NCBI GenBank assembly: GCA_024867545.1
Contig: JANFNE010000021.1
Span: 62,001 to 126,000, forward strand
Direction: 5' to 3'
DNA: 64,000 nt
Origin: Phytopythium helicoides
Lineage: Eukaryota > Oomycota > Peronosporomycetes > Pythiales > Pythiaceae
Shown: one piece after another, positions 11,252-22,711 of the stretch
How the letters are laid out: each line of letters begins with the position of its first letter
Position numbering within the stretch: the first letter of the stretch is position 1
Translations under genes and position numbers: made by a program
The notes under the pieces: model-generated
The model's database searches: none
What the model was told of the DNA's origin: nothing
Seen by the model: only the letters and a program-made list of their open reading frames with translations

Positions 11252-12915
11252 TTAGTGGGCAACGCGCGCCTGTGCCTCGAGCGCGATGTCCTCCCAGCTC
11301 GAGCGGTGAAGCTGTAAGCTGCAGATGGTGAAGGACAGTGTGTGACCCATGCCAAAGCCGATCCAGAGTCCCATGACACCCAGATTGAAGTAGAATGCTA
11401 GGAGCGTGGCGGAGGGGAGGGCGAGACCGTAGAACGCCCAGATGTTGATCTGCGCAGCGCGGTTCTGCCAGCCCGTGCCGCGATAGATGCCCTGCATGAC
11501 CTTGTTGAGCGAGTCGATGATCTGGTAGGGTCCCATGATGAGCAGTGTGGTCGCCGCGTAGTCAACAGCCGCTGGGTCGTTGAGGATGATGGTTGGGATC
11601 TGGTACCGGAAGATCAAGATGAGCGCTCCGAAGACAAAGGAGAGCGAGAAGACCATGCCGTGCATCATGTGGGAGATGAACCGCGCCTTCTTCGGGTGGT
11701 TGGCACCGAGGCAGTTGCCCACACGGATGTTGCCCGACACGGAGATACCGGTGTAGATGGTCGAGGTCGTCGCGGCGACGTTCATGAGCACGGCGTGCGC
11801 GCTGACGGCCATGACGCCGTCCGGGAGGTTGCCGGCCATGACCGCGAGGATCTCGTACGCCCACCACTCCATGCACATCATGGCGAGTGCAGGCAGTCCG
11901 AGGCGCAGGAAGAGCGGTACGCGTGCCCACGCGAGCCGCAGCTTCCAGCCGGGCCACCATTGCTTGTAGTTTCCCGACACGATGAAGTACGGGATCATGC
12001 ACAACGGCAGCACGATGTAGCCGATTGTGCGCGACAGCGCAGCGCCGTGGAAGCCGAGCGGCGTGTAGTACGTGAGATAGTATCCGCCGAGGATGTTGAC
12101 CAGATTGCCAATGATGGCGAGCACCAGCATGGGCCGAACGATGTTCTGCGCCTGCAGCAGCTTGCGGCACATCTCGTAGATGAACAGGAACGGGACGCCG
12201 AAGACCGTGATGCGGGAGAACTCGCCCGCGAGCCGCGATACCTCGGGGTCCTGGCCCACGAGCTCGAGGAAGGTACCCGAGTGCCAGTTGAGCAGGAAGA
12301 TGAGCGGCAGGCACGCGCCGACGACGACCACGGCCGACTGGAGGTAGATGCCAATGTTCATGAGCTTCTGCGCGCCGTAGGCCTGCGCGCACAGCGTGTC
12401 GAGCGCGGACGACAGCCCGAAGCCGATGGACAGCGCCGAAATGTTGGTGAACTGCGAGCAGGAGGTGGCCGGGTCAGCGATTGCACTCAGCGTCCATGTA
12501 GCTATCGCACGAAAGCACGTACCATGGTGGAGAGCGTGGCGGCGGCGACGAACTGCGCCGTGTCAGGCGAGTCCATATGTCCGACGAGCATGATGACGAC
12601 GAGGCCCGGAAAGTACTCGAGCGTGTAGGTGATGACAACGGGGTAGATGAGCGTGAGCGAGCGGCGCAGCTCCTCCATGGGCTGCGGGTCGGGCTCGAGC
12701 GCCTGCTCCTGCCTGGGCGAGAGCCGCGGGGCCTCCTCATCGAAGCTGCGCTTGACCGGGTCCAGCGCTCCCGCGTAGCTGGGGCTCGTGAGCGGGAAGC
12801 TGTTGGTGCCCGCCACGATGGGCAGCTCGCTGCCGTCCACGAACGCTGCGTCGTCCAGCTCCGCTGACGCGCCACCCAGCAGCGCCGAGCGCTCCGAGGC
12901 TCGGCTACCGGTCAT
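11252..12915 (-). CDS. MATE family multidrug/toxin extrusion transporter
   Basis: Two exons (12523-12915 and 11252-12451, intron 12452-12522 with donor GTACGT) encode about 530 residues. A 90-residue cytosolic N-terminus precedes a hydrophobic core with about 12 membrane helices. MATE-type segments include LVGHMDSPDTAQFVAAATLS, ALSIGFGLSSALDTLCAQAYGA spanning the splice junction, and the second-half counterpart around GISVSGNIRVGNCLGANHP. Such proteins export organic cations and other small molecules against H+ or Na+; the substrate here is unknown. I chose the ATG at 12915 (context ACAATGA); an in-frame ATG at 13023 would add 36 residues. The gene lies between the intact ankyrin pair and its decayed copy. 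Confidence 0.9.
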
Positions 12916-13279
12916 TGTCGCTCGCTGCTTTGGCGCTCGGAGAGCAACTTGGTGAGTGGCGAGGGCCGCGCAGCCCGCAGCGGAGCGTTGCACTTTGGCG
13001 CGGGATGGCATGACCGTCAACATCGGGCTGGTGTGGCGCTCTTAAAGTGCGTGTCAACAGCAAGCTGTTGTTGCAGTTGAACTCAGGACTACTGTGCCAT
13101 GCAGTACACATTCGAGGTGCAGTTGACGGGCTTCAGCTTGCTAACACTGGAGCTGATTGCAGAGGCTCGAATGTGATCACCGAGATGCTGAGTGGATGCA
13201 GCCGCTGCAGGTGGCGAGCACCTACAATGGGCCGTCGGGTGGACGCCATTGTCGCGTGGGGATAGAAGTTGATAGGCGA

Positions 13280-13332
13280 CTGGCGCGCAACTGCAACGCA
13301 TCTCGTGGTGGAGTGCACGGTGCCTGGTCCAT
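13280..13332 (-). pseudogene. Relic of exon 1 of the myristoylated ankyrin gene
   Basis: On the minus strand this reads MDQAPCTPPRDALQLRAS, matching exon 1 of the gene at 10301-10354 (MGQTHSAPPQDALQFREM) at 10 of 18 positions. The DNA match is obvious by eye (aactgcaa-gcatct-gtgg-ggag). No continuing exon is found, so this is a fragment of a duplicated copy. Confidence 0.6.
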
Positions 13333-13432
13333 GCCCTCGGTGCTCGAGAAAGTGCTCATTCGCATCGCGCCTGAGCTTTTACAGATGCGCAGGTCCAGTG
13401 ATCTGACGTTGTCATCGGGGACGGCGCTGAAA

Positions 13433-13582
13433 GAACGGTGCATGTATCGAAGCGACCGACCTCAACACCGAAGCAGACAGCTACTGTACTTGCTATCAAT
13501 GAGCAAGGGCACACCGGAGAGCTGCCGAGCAGAGCTGACTCGACAAGCGGCCTTCCAACGCCGCCGCTCGTCGAGCAACTGA
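13433..13582 (+). pseudogene. Relic of the small ankyrin gene
   Basis: Two stretches match the intact gene at 10424-11076. NGACIEATDLNTEAD corresponds to SGADVEATDPDGNSA, and RADSTSGLPTPP to GADSALGLPTPP. They lie in different frames and are interrupted by deletions. Together with the minus-strand relic just to the left, they preserve the divergent arrangement of the intact pair. Confidence 0.6.
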
Positions 13583-13732
13583 CCTGGCGTTGAGAGGGCG
13601 GCGGCGTCAGGGATAATGCAAACAACACGAAAAGCAAGCGAAGGCATAGAGGACTGTTTGTTTTTTGTTTGTTTGATGTCAATCAATGCAAGTACATGCA
13701 GCTGTCGTTGAAGTTGTTGACCAAAGCGGCCA

Positions 13733-13778
13733 TGGCGAGCTTGATGGCGAGATTGATGGCGAGATTTGACGGCGAGTT
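13733..13778 (+). repeat. Short 12-base tandem repeat
   Basis: GGCGAG recurs four times at 12-13 base spacing (ggcgagcttgat, ggcgagattgat, ggcgagatttgac, ggcgag). It lies about 45 bases beyond the stop codon of the PNUTS-like gene, in what is probably its 3' untranslated or terminator region. No function is evident. Confidence 0.5.
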
Positions 13779-13822
13779 TCACCTCCCGTGGATTTGTTCT
13801 TTACTTCCACAATAACATAGTA

Positions 13823-16310
13823 CTACCGGCCGCCGCGGAATTGGTGGCGCGGAGGTCCGCCCATGTCGTGCATTGGCTGGCCGTAGCCACCACCAACAGC
13901 TCCGGGATTCCCCAGATTCCCCATGCTCACTTCGTGCAGGAATGTGCAGTTGACACCGTTCTTGCAGCCTCGCGGCGTGTTGAAAAACAGGCACGGCACC
14001 GTGCCGCGCTTCGACATGCGCTTGGCAGGCGGCGCTTCATTGAACGCTCCAGGGCCCTGACCGGGTGCCTTGCGCTTCTTGCCGAACGCGTTGGGCGGGC
14101 TAACGCCGTAGGGCGGCATGCCAGGCGCATTCATCGGTGGCGCGTCAAACCCGCCACCATACCTACTATGCAGCGGCTGCGGGGGCATCGGAGGACCGCC
14201 GCCGTATTTATTAAAGTTCGCGAAGCCAGGATCCATGTGCAGCGGCGGCGCTCCTCGCGCACGGCGGTGGTAGTCGATAATCTCCAGCACACGGCCGTCC
14301 GGAATTCGGTTGCCGTTGCGCTGCGCCTCGTCGTACACCTGAGGCAGTGCGTCCTCGTTGTCCATCAACACGGCGATCGTCGCCTTGCTAAGAGGTCCGA
14401 GCGCTTCTCGCAACGCACGGTCCTCCTCAGTCTCGTACTCGTAATGACCAGGACCCGGTGGTGGCAGCATGCTACCACCAGGAGCAGCAGCAGCACCAGT
14501 AGCAGCAGCCACAGTAGCCAGGAGCAGGTTCTGCTACATCACTAAGAGGGATCTCGAGCGGCGGGCCGCGAGGAATGTCGTTCGGAGCACGCACCCATTC
14601 CTTGGGCGTCGGCGGAGGCACCTCGCCATCCAACACTAAGTACTCCATCTCGCGCCGCGTACGGCTCGACTGCACGTGCATCTCATCAGTCTGCAGGGGT
14701 CGCCGGCGAGCAGCCAGCGCGTCCGGCAGCTGCACAAAAGCAGGAGATCGCCAGTTGTGAGCCAATGTGAGTTTGAACGAGGATCGCACAGGGTCTCGGT
14801 GCGACTTCATGGCATTCCGCTCATCTGCGTGCTCACGCAGCTTCGCGTCGCGGAACGCATTCTCATCATGGGGCGTGTAGTGCACCATATCACGCCACGA
14901 CTCAATCAACTTAATCTTGACGAGTTCCTCGCCATTCTGGTCTGCCCAGCGGATGCGCTTGGACGACTTGGACGGAGCAGATGCTGCCGCCTTGAAGCTC
15001 TGGATGGTCGGCAGCTCCATCGGAATGTTATCCGAAACTGCGGTCGTAGTTGTTTCCGACGAAGAAGTAGGAGGAGAAGCACTGCCGGTAGCACTGCTTG
15101 CATCCGTGTCTGCTCCGCTGGAGCCCTCGCGCGGCGAAGTCGCCTCCGAGGCAGCAGCAGCAGCTTCCTTTGCCTCCTTGTCAGATTTGCGCTGCATCAG
15201 GTTACCGATCAGCTCGCTGCTGCTCGACTTGGACACTGCGTTTCCACCTCCAAAAGGAAGACGCTCAAGTCGCTTGATCGGACGACGCTTGACCATCTTT
15301 CCCACCAGCTTGCTCACTTTTGGCGGAGAGGACGTAGCAGTCGTAGTCGAGGAGGAGGAGGAGAGAAGAGGCTGCGGTGGTGCCGCTTTGAGTCGAGGAA
15401 GCAGCTGACGAGGCTGCAGCACGAGGACTTGTGGCTTTTGCCACGCTTTCGGTGGCTGGTGATGACGAGGGAGTTGCTGCTGGGGCCGCCGGTGGGGCCG
15501 CGGGCTTCTCGGTAAACTTGCTTCGCCAATGCTTGAGCAGGTCCTGGGCGGCGCGCTTGACCTTCTCCTCGCGCGCGCCCTTGCGCAATTTGACGATGGG
15601 CTCATTGATTCGGGCTTCCGTAATACTAGTTAATTGCAACGGTATCCTCTTGAGCACGTCTAACAGCAACACCAGCAAATCACTATAGTTCCACGTGACT
15701 GCGGCTTCGAGCCATTGCTTGGCGACCTTGAGCCCGCCGCTGACCTCGAACGCACTAGCACAGCTGCGAGCAAGCTTAGCGTCACTCGAAGCCGTGGTCG
15801 CGCGGAGAATCACGAGCACCAGCGCCTGCTCGGGCTCTGTCTTGGCGCGGTGAAAAGTGTTGACGAAGCGCTTCACCTTGCCTGGGGACACGAGCGCCAG
15901 AGTCGACGGGTCTACGAGAGTCATGAGCGCCGACTCGACGGCTGTGGGAACAATTGGACCTTCAGGATTGCTTTCAGGGATCATATCAACGTGCATCAGC
16001 TTCTTGATTGTGTTATGGACCTGCCATGGCGAGGACAAATAGAGTTGATAAGTCAGACTAGGGCCGTTCGCAATAGATTCCCACAACGTCAGCGCACCTC
16101 CATGGACGACTGCGACGACTTGGAGACCTCGACGGCGGTCACGTCGGCCTTGACTGGCTGATGCAGTTGGAAGGCCGCGGGCTGACCCATGGCCATGGCG
16201 AGCGACATGGGGTTCACGAATGCGCCGGCGTGGAGCTGCTGCGGCTGCTGGCGCTGGTCCAGGAGCGCGCTGAAGGCATTCGGCGTGCCGACTCGAGTGA
16301 TGCCGTTCAT
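13823..16310 (-). CDS. PNUTS-like (PPP1R10-type) nuclear PP1 regulator
   Basis: The order of parts matches PNUTS, which targets protein phosphatase 1 to chromatin and the RNA polymerase II termination machinery. There is an N-terminal TFIIS-N/LW-type helical domain (about 15500-16090, ending KRAAQDLLKHWRSKF), a Ser/Ala-rich linker, and an RVxF-like PP1-docking motif (KRIRWAD, near 14955). A Gly/Pro-rich tail and a C-terminal CCCH zinc finger follow (PCLFFNTPRGCKNGVNCTFLH, C-x8-C-x5-C-x3-H, near 13940). The start MNGITRVGTPNAF is at 16310. Frame changes occur near 16100, in a TCC run near 15350, and near 14520 in a GCT-rich run. The last two are in simple repeats, as expected of sequencing slips. 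Identity is inferred from domain order and the PP1 motif. Confidence 0.65.
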
Positions 16311-17049
16311 CTTCTAGGATTCCCATCACACACATTGAGCCATTAGCTTTCCATCTCGGGATTCAGTTCGTGGGTTCGGAGCGTCTACTACACTGCGCCG
16401 CGATCGTCGGCCAGCTCCCTCTCCTCCCCTCCCACTGCTCCGCTCGCCCATTTCCAGGCTTCCAGATCCTACTTTTCTTTTCCTTCCTGGGGGCGAGCCT
16501 CTGCTCTACGAAGGCCTCGGTCGGCCGCCGCGAGCCTCTCCGAGGCCGCACGGCAGCCCCCGTCGCCTCTTTAAGGAGGGGGGAGCGAGGGTTGGAGCGC
16601 GTCGCGGTCGCTCGCGATTCGACTTTCTACTCCTACTGCAAACTCAAAAAAGTACCTTCTAGGCAGTTGCGAGGAACACACAGCCGCGGGCGGCCGGGGG
16701 ACGCGGGGCGGAGCCGCAAGGACAGAGGGCGGTCGGCGCGCAGGAGCCGCGGCAACAAGGGGCGGCAGTCGGCGGCAGGCGGCGGCGGCGGCTGGCTCGG
16801 CCCACAGGAGATCTCGCTCGGCGCTTCTTCGCTTGTTGGGGAATGAGGACCCTCGGGGGGAACGGATAGCGGATAAAACCTCGAGTGGGAAAAACCTTTT
16901 GCGAAACGTATGCTCGGCGGCAGCCAGCCGTTGGTGGGAAAGGGCGTTACTGACTTGATCGCACACCGCAGTGGCCCACACAAAAAAGACGTGTGGCCCA
17001 CTCCATTATTTCAAACAGCCAACTTCAACGTCGAATGCCACTCAACCTT
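16311..17049. other. Intergenic, no gene recognised
   Basis: GC-rich DNA between the start of the PNUTS-like gene and the end of the DENN gene. Long frames on both strands here are Arg/Pro-rich and resemble non-coding GC bias. It probably holds the PNUTS promoter and the 3' end of the DENN transcript. Confidence 0.35.
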
Positions 17050-20000
17050 TTAGCCGCCGCTGACGTCCCAGAGCCGCAACGAGCCGTCCCAGGAGCCCGA
17101 GAACACGAGCGCGTCCCGCAGCGCCAGCGCCGACACGCCCGCGTTGTGGGCCGCGCGCAGGTCGGTGGTGCACGCGCCAGAGTGAAGATCCCACACGCGC
17201 ACGCCGCCGTCCTCGCCAGCCGACACGAGCCGCGTGAAATCGCGCTGCAGACTCGTCACGGCGCCGCCGCTGCCGCTCGAGAGCGCGCGCAAGCTCAGCC
17301 GCGGGCCTTTTTGCACGTATCGAAGGTCCCACACGCGCACCATGCCGTCGGCGGAGCCAGTGCAAACGCTCGGGTCGGCGGGGCCGCCCAACGCAACACA
17401 CAGCACCGGCCCGCCGTGGTCGCGAAGAGCATGCGTAGACTTGACCCCTCCAGAGCGGAGCGAGGCATCCCACACCTTTACCACGCGATCATTCCCCGCT
17501 GTCACGAGCCGATCGCCCGTCGTCTGGATATCCCGGATCGCGCCTTTGTGCCCGCGCAACGTCAGTTTGAGCTCGGCGCGAGAGAGATCCCAGATGCGGA
17601 TCAAGCTCGAGCGGCACCCACTCGCCAAATTGTCAATGAGCGGGAGGAAAGCGCAGACAGCTCACTCCGCCACTTTTGCTGCCGCTCGCCAGTACACCGA
17701 CGCTAGTCTCGCGTGTCGACTCCCATAGACGGACGGTGCCATCATCCGAGCCGGACGCGACAAGCGCGCGGTCGGTCGCGAGCTGCCGCCCAATCTCCAA
17801 GCACGTCACGCTCGCAGCATGCCCTCGAAGAACCAAGCAGCGCTTCGACACGGCTGCGCTGTCAATCTCACTCGAGCTTGCCTCCGAGCCTGCGTCCCCC
17901 AACAACCCGTTGGCTCCTGAAGAGCTCATCGATGTAGAGGATGAGAAAAAAGAAAACAAGTGCCGTTTCTTGGCAGTCGCGCGAAGATCCCAGTTCCGCA
18001 GTGTTCCGTCTCGCGATCCAGAAAGCAACAACGAACCGCAAAGCTGCACAGCCACGACGGCGTCGGAATGTCCTTCGAGGCGTGCGAACGATGTGTCTGG
18101 GCGATCTGAGTCAACAACGGAAATAGTAGAGTCTCCCAAAGCACATGCAACTCGCGCATCTTGAATGGACATGCTCAGAATGGGGACACCATGACTTGCT
18201 AGTAGCGAGAACGGAACGGCGCTGCCACTAGCACTGCTCGGTCCGCGATGGTGTCGCAGTGGCGGGGGTGTGCCAGCAAGTCCGACAGGGTCACTTCCAT
18301 TCGCCTCTGCATCAACACGCTCAGGTCGGCTGCGTGTTTGGAGATGGTTGTTGTTGGTTCGGTGCTGCTCATTGTTGACAGACATCTTCCGCCTGATAAC
18401 GGTATCCAAGTCGTACTGGCGTGATAGTACAGGGCTCTCGTTATACGTCGATTTGGAACCCCCGCCAGTCGGCGACAGGGCACCCGAAGGTGCTTGAGAA
18501 TTGGCAGCCAATGTACTCGACGATAGAGGCGCAAAAGACGGTCGCGACGCTGCCACGTTCTTCGGTGGTGAAGGTTTGATGTCCTTCGACATGTCCAGCG
18601 CTCGATACACGTTTTCTACGAGTTGCTTCAGGGTATCCAACAGTTCTTTACCTTTTTGGTACGTCGCACACATTACTGAGACGAATGTGTGGACCTTGGG
18701 CAAGGGCACTTCAAAGCTCAGCATATCATAAACCATGCTGCCGATCACTGAGAAGAAGAGCTCATCGCTAACGGCGCCACCAGTCTTGTCATCGATGCCG
18801 CCTGCGGTCGGATCTGCCTGGATGGCCCAATCGATCTCGCGGCTGAAGGCATGCTGCCACATATCCAACGACCGACAAATCGGCAGTGCTCGAAGAGGAC
18901 TCACGAGGTACTCTTTTTTGGCTAAACGAAAACGCACCCGAAAGAGGTGAGCCAACTCAGAGAAAAACACCGCATTCATCCAATCACACGTACCAAAGCC
19001 GATGCCGGAGTGCTTGTCCTCCACGTAGTGGTAATATTGCGAAGCAACCTGAAGCATGCCTCGAGCATTTGTAAAGTCTTCATGGGCTGCGCACTGCGCC
19101 ATCATTGCGGCTGCTAACCGAGATAAAAGACGGAACCCAGACTCGCCGATACAGCTGCCAGACCCCTTTGGGTTATACCATGTCGAGCCCACCACCTGTG
19201 CCACCTCCGCTTTCAACATACTGGTGGCTTGGCTGCATGAGGATCAATACCAAGAGCTCGCGGGCATAGCTGCTTTTGAAACGCTGCTCACAAGACTGAA
19301 ACCAGCAGCAAAAACAGGTTAGAGGTAGTCGGTGAACAAAGCGAAAGATGTGAAACCAACCCGTATGTCATCTGCAGTGAGCGCATCATCGGATGCAAAT
19401 ACCGACGTAAGACATCTGTGGAGAGTCTGCTCGACTTGCTCTTCTTCATTGGATAAATTGCGACCCTGTCCAACCACTCCATAGGAAGGGCCTCCATCTT
19501 CAAATGCGCTGTGAGATTGATTCGTCAAGTGTGGATCTTTGATCAAGTGAGCATTCTCTTCGATCACGCGGCTATCAAGCCCAAGCTGACGCGACAGTTG
19601 ACGGTAGTCAATCTCGACGTTCATTTTGCGCTCAGAATCGCTATCATGTCGACGGCGAGCATTCAGCCTGTTCGGATCAAGCGCAAACATTCCGCTTGAA
19701 TAGTCGTTGGCGTTGAGGAGCGTATTGAGTTTTTCTCCTAAAGACTTCAGCGTCTCGGGGTTGGTGACAACTTCTTGGTTGTCGGTGTCTGGGTTTCTAT
19801 CACTATTGCCATCGATGCTAGGATCCGACTGATCGGATGGATTGGATACCGCCTCTCGCTGCAGTTCCATCTCATAAATAGGGGTGCCAAGCATTGCAGA
19901 ACTCCCACCACTTCGATGTGTCCGTTTTTTAGTCGGGGTCGAAGCTGCAAAATCGATTGATGGCATGGCGTCCGGCCACTCGACTTCTTTCGCGCGACAG

Positions 20001-22473
20001 AAACGAAGATATACCGAGTGAAAGACGCTCATTTCGCTGGAGCCGTGGCTTTCAAGAAATGCCTGGAACGCTTGTGTACAAAAGAGCTTCGTCACAAACG
20101 GCACCACGTCGCTATCTGGTGCGCAATTAGCAAAGAAGCGACGCTTGTTGAACACTGGTAGTTTTTGGTTGACGAAGAATAAACACTCCCGATATCCCAT
20201 GAGCAGCGCGGATAAAAAGCAGACGAACTCGAGGCGGATTAATTTTTCGATTCTGTGATTCCATGTCTTGCTTGAACTTCCACTTGAGCCATTGGGGCGT
20301 CCTGATAGATACGGCCGCAACAGACTTGTCACTCGCCGCTGAAGCCCCCTTGCAAACCGATGAGGCAGCATCGGACCCATTGGCTCTTGAACATGGATGC
20401 TTCCACGGTCGATGTCAACGAGTACAAGATGCTCTGGCCGGCCATGCTCCAGCAAGCCGGGCAGCCAGCTAGAGTGCACGCCAAGAATGTACGGCAGCGG
20501 TGCTTGCAGATATTCCGACAGCACACGCGGGAGGAATAGGGACGTATGGATGCTGCCATCGGAACGGGTAGATAAGTGCGCACAAACCTTCAGCTACAGG
20601 TGTAAGCAATGACAACTGGGTCGAGTGAATAACTACTCGATACTCGCAAAGCAGCAGAGCAACGAGATGGATGACTGTCTTGACATCTAATAGCTCGAAG
20701 ACGGGCTCGAGCGAATACACCAGGGGTTGCAGTCCGTACTGAATGTTGATAAAATGGGTTGAGGTGGACCGCGTCGGCGACCCACCTACTGAGGTTGATG
20801 TTGATCCATTTGTTGCCGGCGACTTCGTTGGTGACGCGCCATTCGATTCAGTCAGTACCCCAGATTGCACAGGCGTATTGCCTCCATAAAACGAGCTGCG
20901 ATGTGCGAGAGGTACTCGATTTCCAGGCCGAAGAGAGCTGGGTGTTTCTCCCCCACAAAGCTGCGATGTATTGCAGGGCAAAACAAGCTCAACACGCAAG
21001 TTGTCGATGCTGAAGGCAACGCCGAAAAGACCGCGGATCGGGATCAAAATGTCGTGGCATAACGTAACGATGTGGTCTTCTGGGGCTGCCGAGCTCGCGA
21101 TACTTGATGGTGTTGTTTTCAATTGATCCCCATTCGCTCAGCCCAAGAATGAGCGACTCCAAGCAAGCACGCAGTCACTTCTTCAATCAGCGGCAGCCGC
21201 GTCAAGAATGCGAGACAAGTCCCCACCCACGTCGTTGCCCCAGTATTCGAGGAAGATTGATGGCTCCGGTGATACACAACCAAACACACGACATAGCAGC
21301 GAGACGTACCATCCGAGCCCCCGACGAGTACAAAAGAGAATACCCGTGGCCTGGGTCGATCGTCCTGTACGATCACCTCAGGACCGCCAGGAAAGCAGAA
21401 CCACTCAATCTTTGTCGGTAACGGGAACAGCGGTCGATCCTCTCGGGGATACCTGAATTGCAAGATGCTCTCGTGTGTTGACTCATTTGGGTTGGCTGGC
21501 GCACCGCTGCCAACGACAATCACATAGTCGATGACCCCTGCTTGCAGTGCGATATCTGTCTTTTGGTCGTGAAGCGACATCGGCGAGACACTTGGGATGT
21601 CGAGTCTGAGCTGCTTTGCAACTGGAGACGGAGAAGACGATACTTCACTAGGCGGGGAAAGCAGCTGAGCACTGCGGGGACCGCCATATCGCTCTTTTCC
21701 AGCAGGTACGAAGCAGAGCGAGACGCGCAGAGCCGCTCTCAGCGCCGTCTGCGAGCTGTTGTGGACCAGCGGGTACCACTGCTCGATCTCCTCTCCCTCT
21801 GGAAGCCGCGACAGCGGGATGCAAACTATGTGGACGAGGGAGGGCAGTCAGTGTCTATACGGAGTACCGTGCAGCACAGCGGCCGCGACGAACCCTTGCC
21901 GACGAACCCCGGACACGCAGGCGGCCGCGTCGTCCCGCAGCGGCAGCGCGAAGTGCGGCTCGTTCTTGGCGCGATCCACGCAGAAGAGGCGCAGTTCGTC
22001 CGTCGAGTCCACGCGGTCGACGAGGAACTCCTGCGGCGGAAGCGCACCTCGTCACTCGGACGCGTCCGGGGCCTGCGTGGGAGCAGCGCGGTCCTACCTC
22101 GTTCCAGGTCACGTCGGCGGCCCAGGGCCGCGTCTCGGTGGCCAGCACGGCGCTCGCCGCGGCCTTGAGCAGCACGCAAGGCCGTGCGCGCGACGGTGTC
22201 GGTCCTGCGCCCCGCCGCGCGCCTCGCGGGGTAGCGCAGCCAGGAGCCGGCCGCGCTCTCGGGCGGCGCGGGGCCCTCGGCCGGGAGGTCGGTCACCTGC
22301 AGCACTGCGCGTCGTCAGCCAGTCGCGCGCCGCCGCGACGCGGGGAGGAGCGCACCTCGGATGCGCAGCGCGCCCGTCGTGACGTCGCCCGGTCGCGCGG
22401 CCACCCGCGCGCTCGCGTGCACCAGCGCGGCGGCCGCGGGCGACAGCTCCGAGAGCGCGCCGGCCGCGCTCAT
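17050..22473 (-). CDS. C2-DENN-WD40 protein, probable Rab GTPase exchange factor
   Basis: Reading from the ATG at 22473 (MSAAGALSELSPAAAALVHA), a C2-like domain comes first (ALRIRVLQVTDLPAEG ... RPWAADVTWNEEFLVDRVDS ... CIPLSRLPEGEEIEQWYPLV). The three-part DENN module follows: uDENN near 21480 (VIDYVIVVGSG, RPLFPLPTKIEWFCFPGG), cDENN near 20700 (CEYRVVIHSTQLSLLTPVAEG, YPFRWQHPYVP) and dDENN near 20100. A middle helical region and at least five C-terminal WD40 repeats follow (GSDDGTVRLWE, AGNDRVVKVWD, GSWDGSLRLWD). DENN-WD40 proteins such as animal DENND3 and plant SCD1 activate Rab GTPases in membrane traffic. Introns read include 22305-22355, 22031-22097, one near 21885 and 19296-19360. Single-base frame breaks fall near 22170, 21120, 20545, 19215 and 17640. 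Confidence 0.75.
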
Positions 22474-22711
22474 GCCATGGATCGAAGTGGCGGCAGGAAA
22501 GGCGCCGCGGCGCGCGGATCTCCCGCTTAGGTGCCTTTTTGGTGGGAGGCCTCTCGATCAAGTTGGATACCGCCGCGTGGTGAGTGGCCGGACCTCCCGA
22601 AGGCAACTTGAACGGAGAGAAGAGGTACGCTCGGCCTCCCGATCAGGTTGAACGCGGCGGCCACTGGCGGTGCGGCGGCCCCAACTCAGGTCCATTAGTC
22701 GACGAGACCTC
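22474..22711. promoter_or_regulatory. Divergent promoter with a repeated 18-base element
   Basis: This 238-base gap separates the starts of the DENN gene (left) and an ankyrin gene (right). It contains two near-identical direct copies of an 18-base element, ggcctctcgatcaagttg at 22548-22565 and ggcctcccgatcaggttg at 22633-22650. Between them is an inverted copy of its tail (caacttga, about 22605). Shared regulation is an inference from position. Confidence 0.4.
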
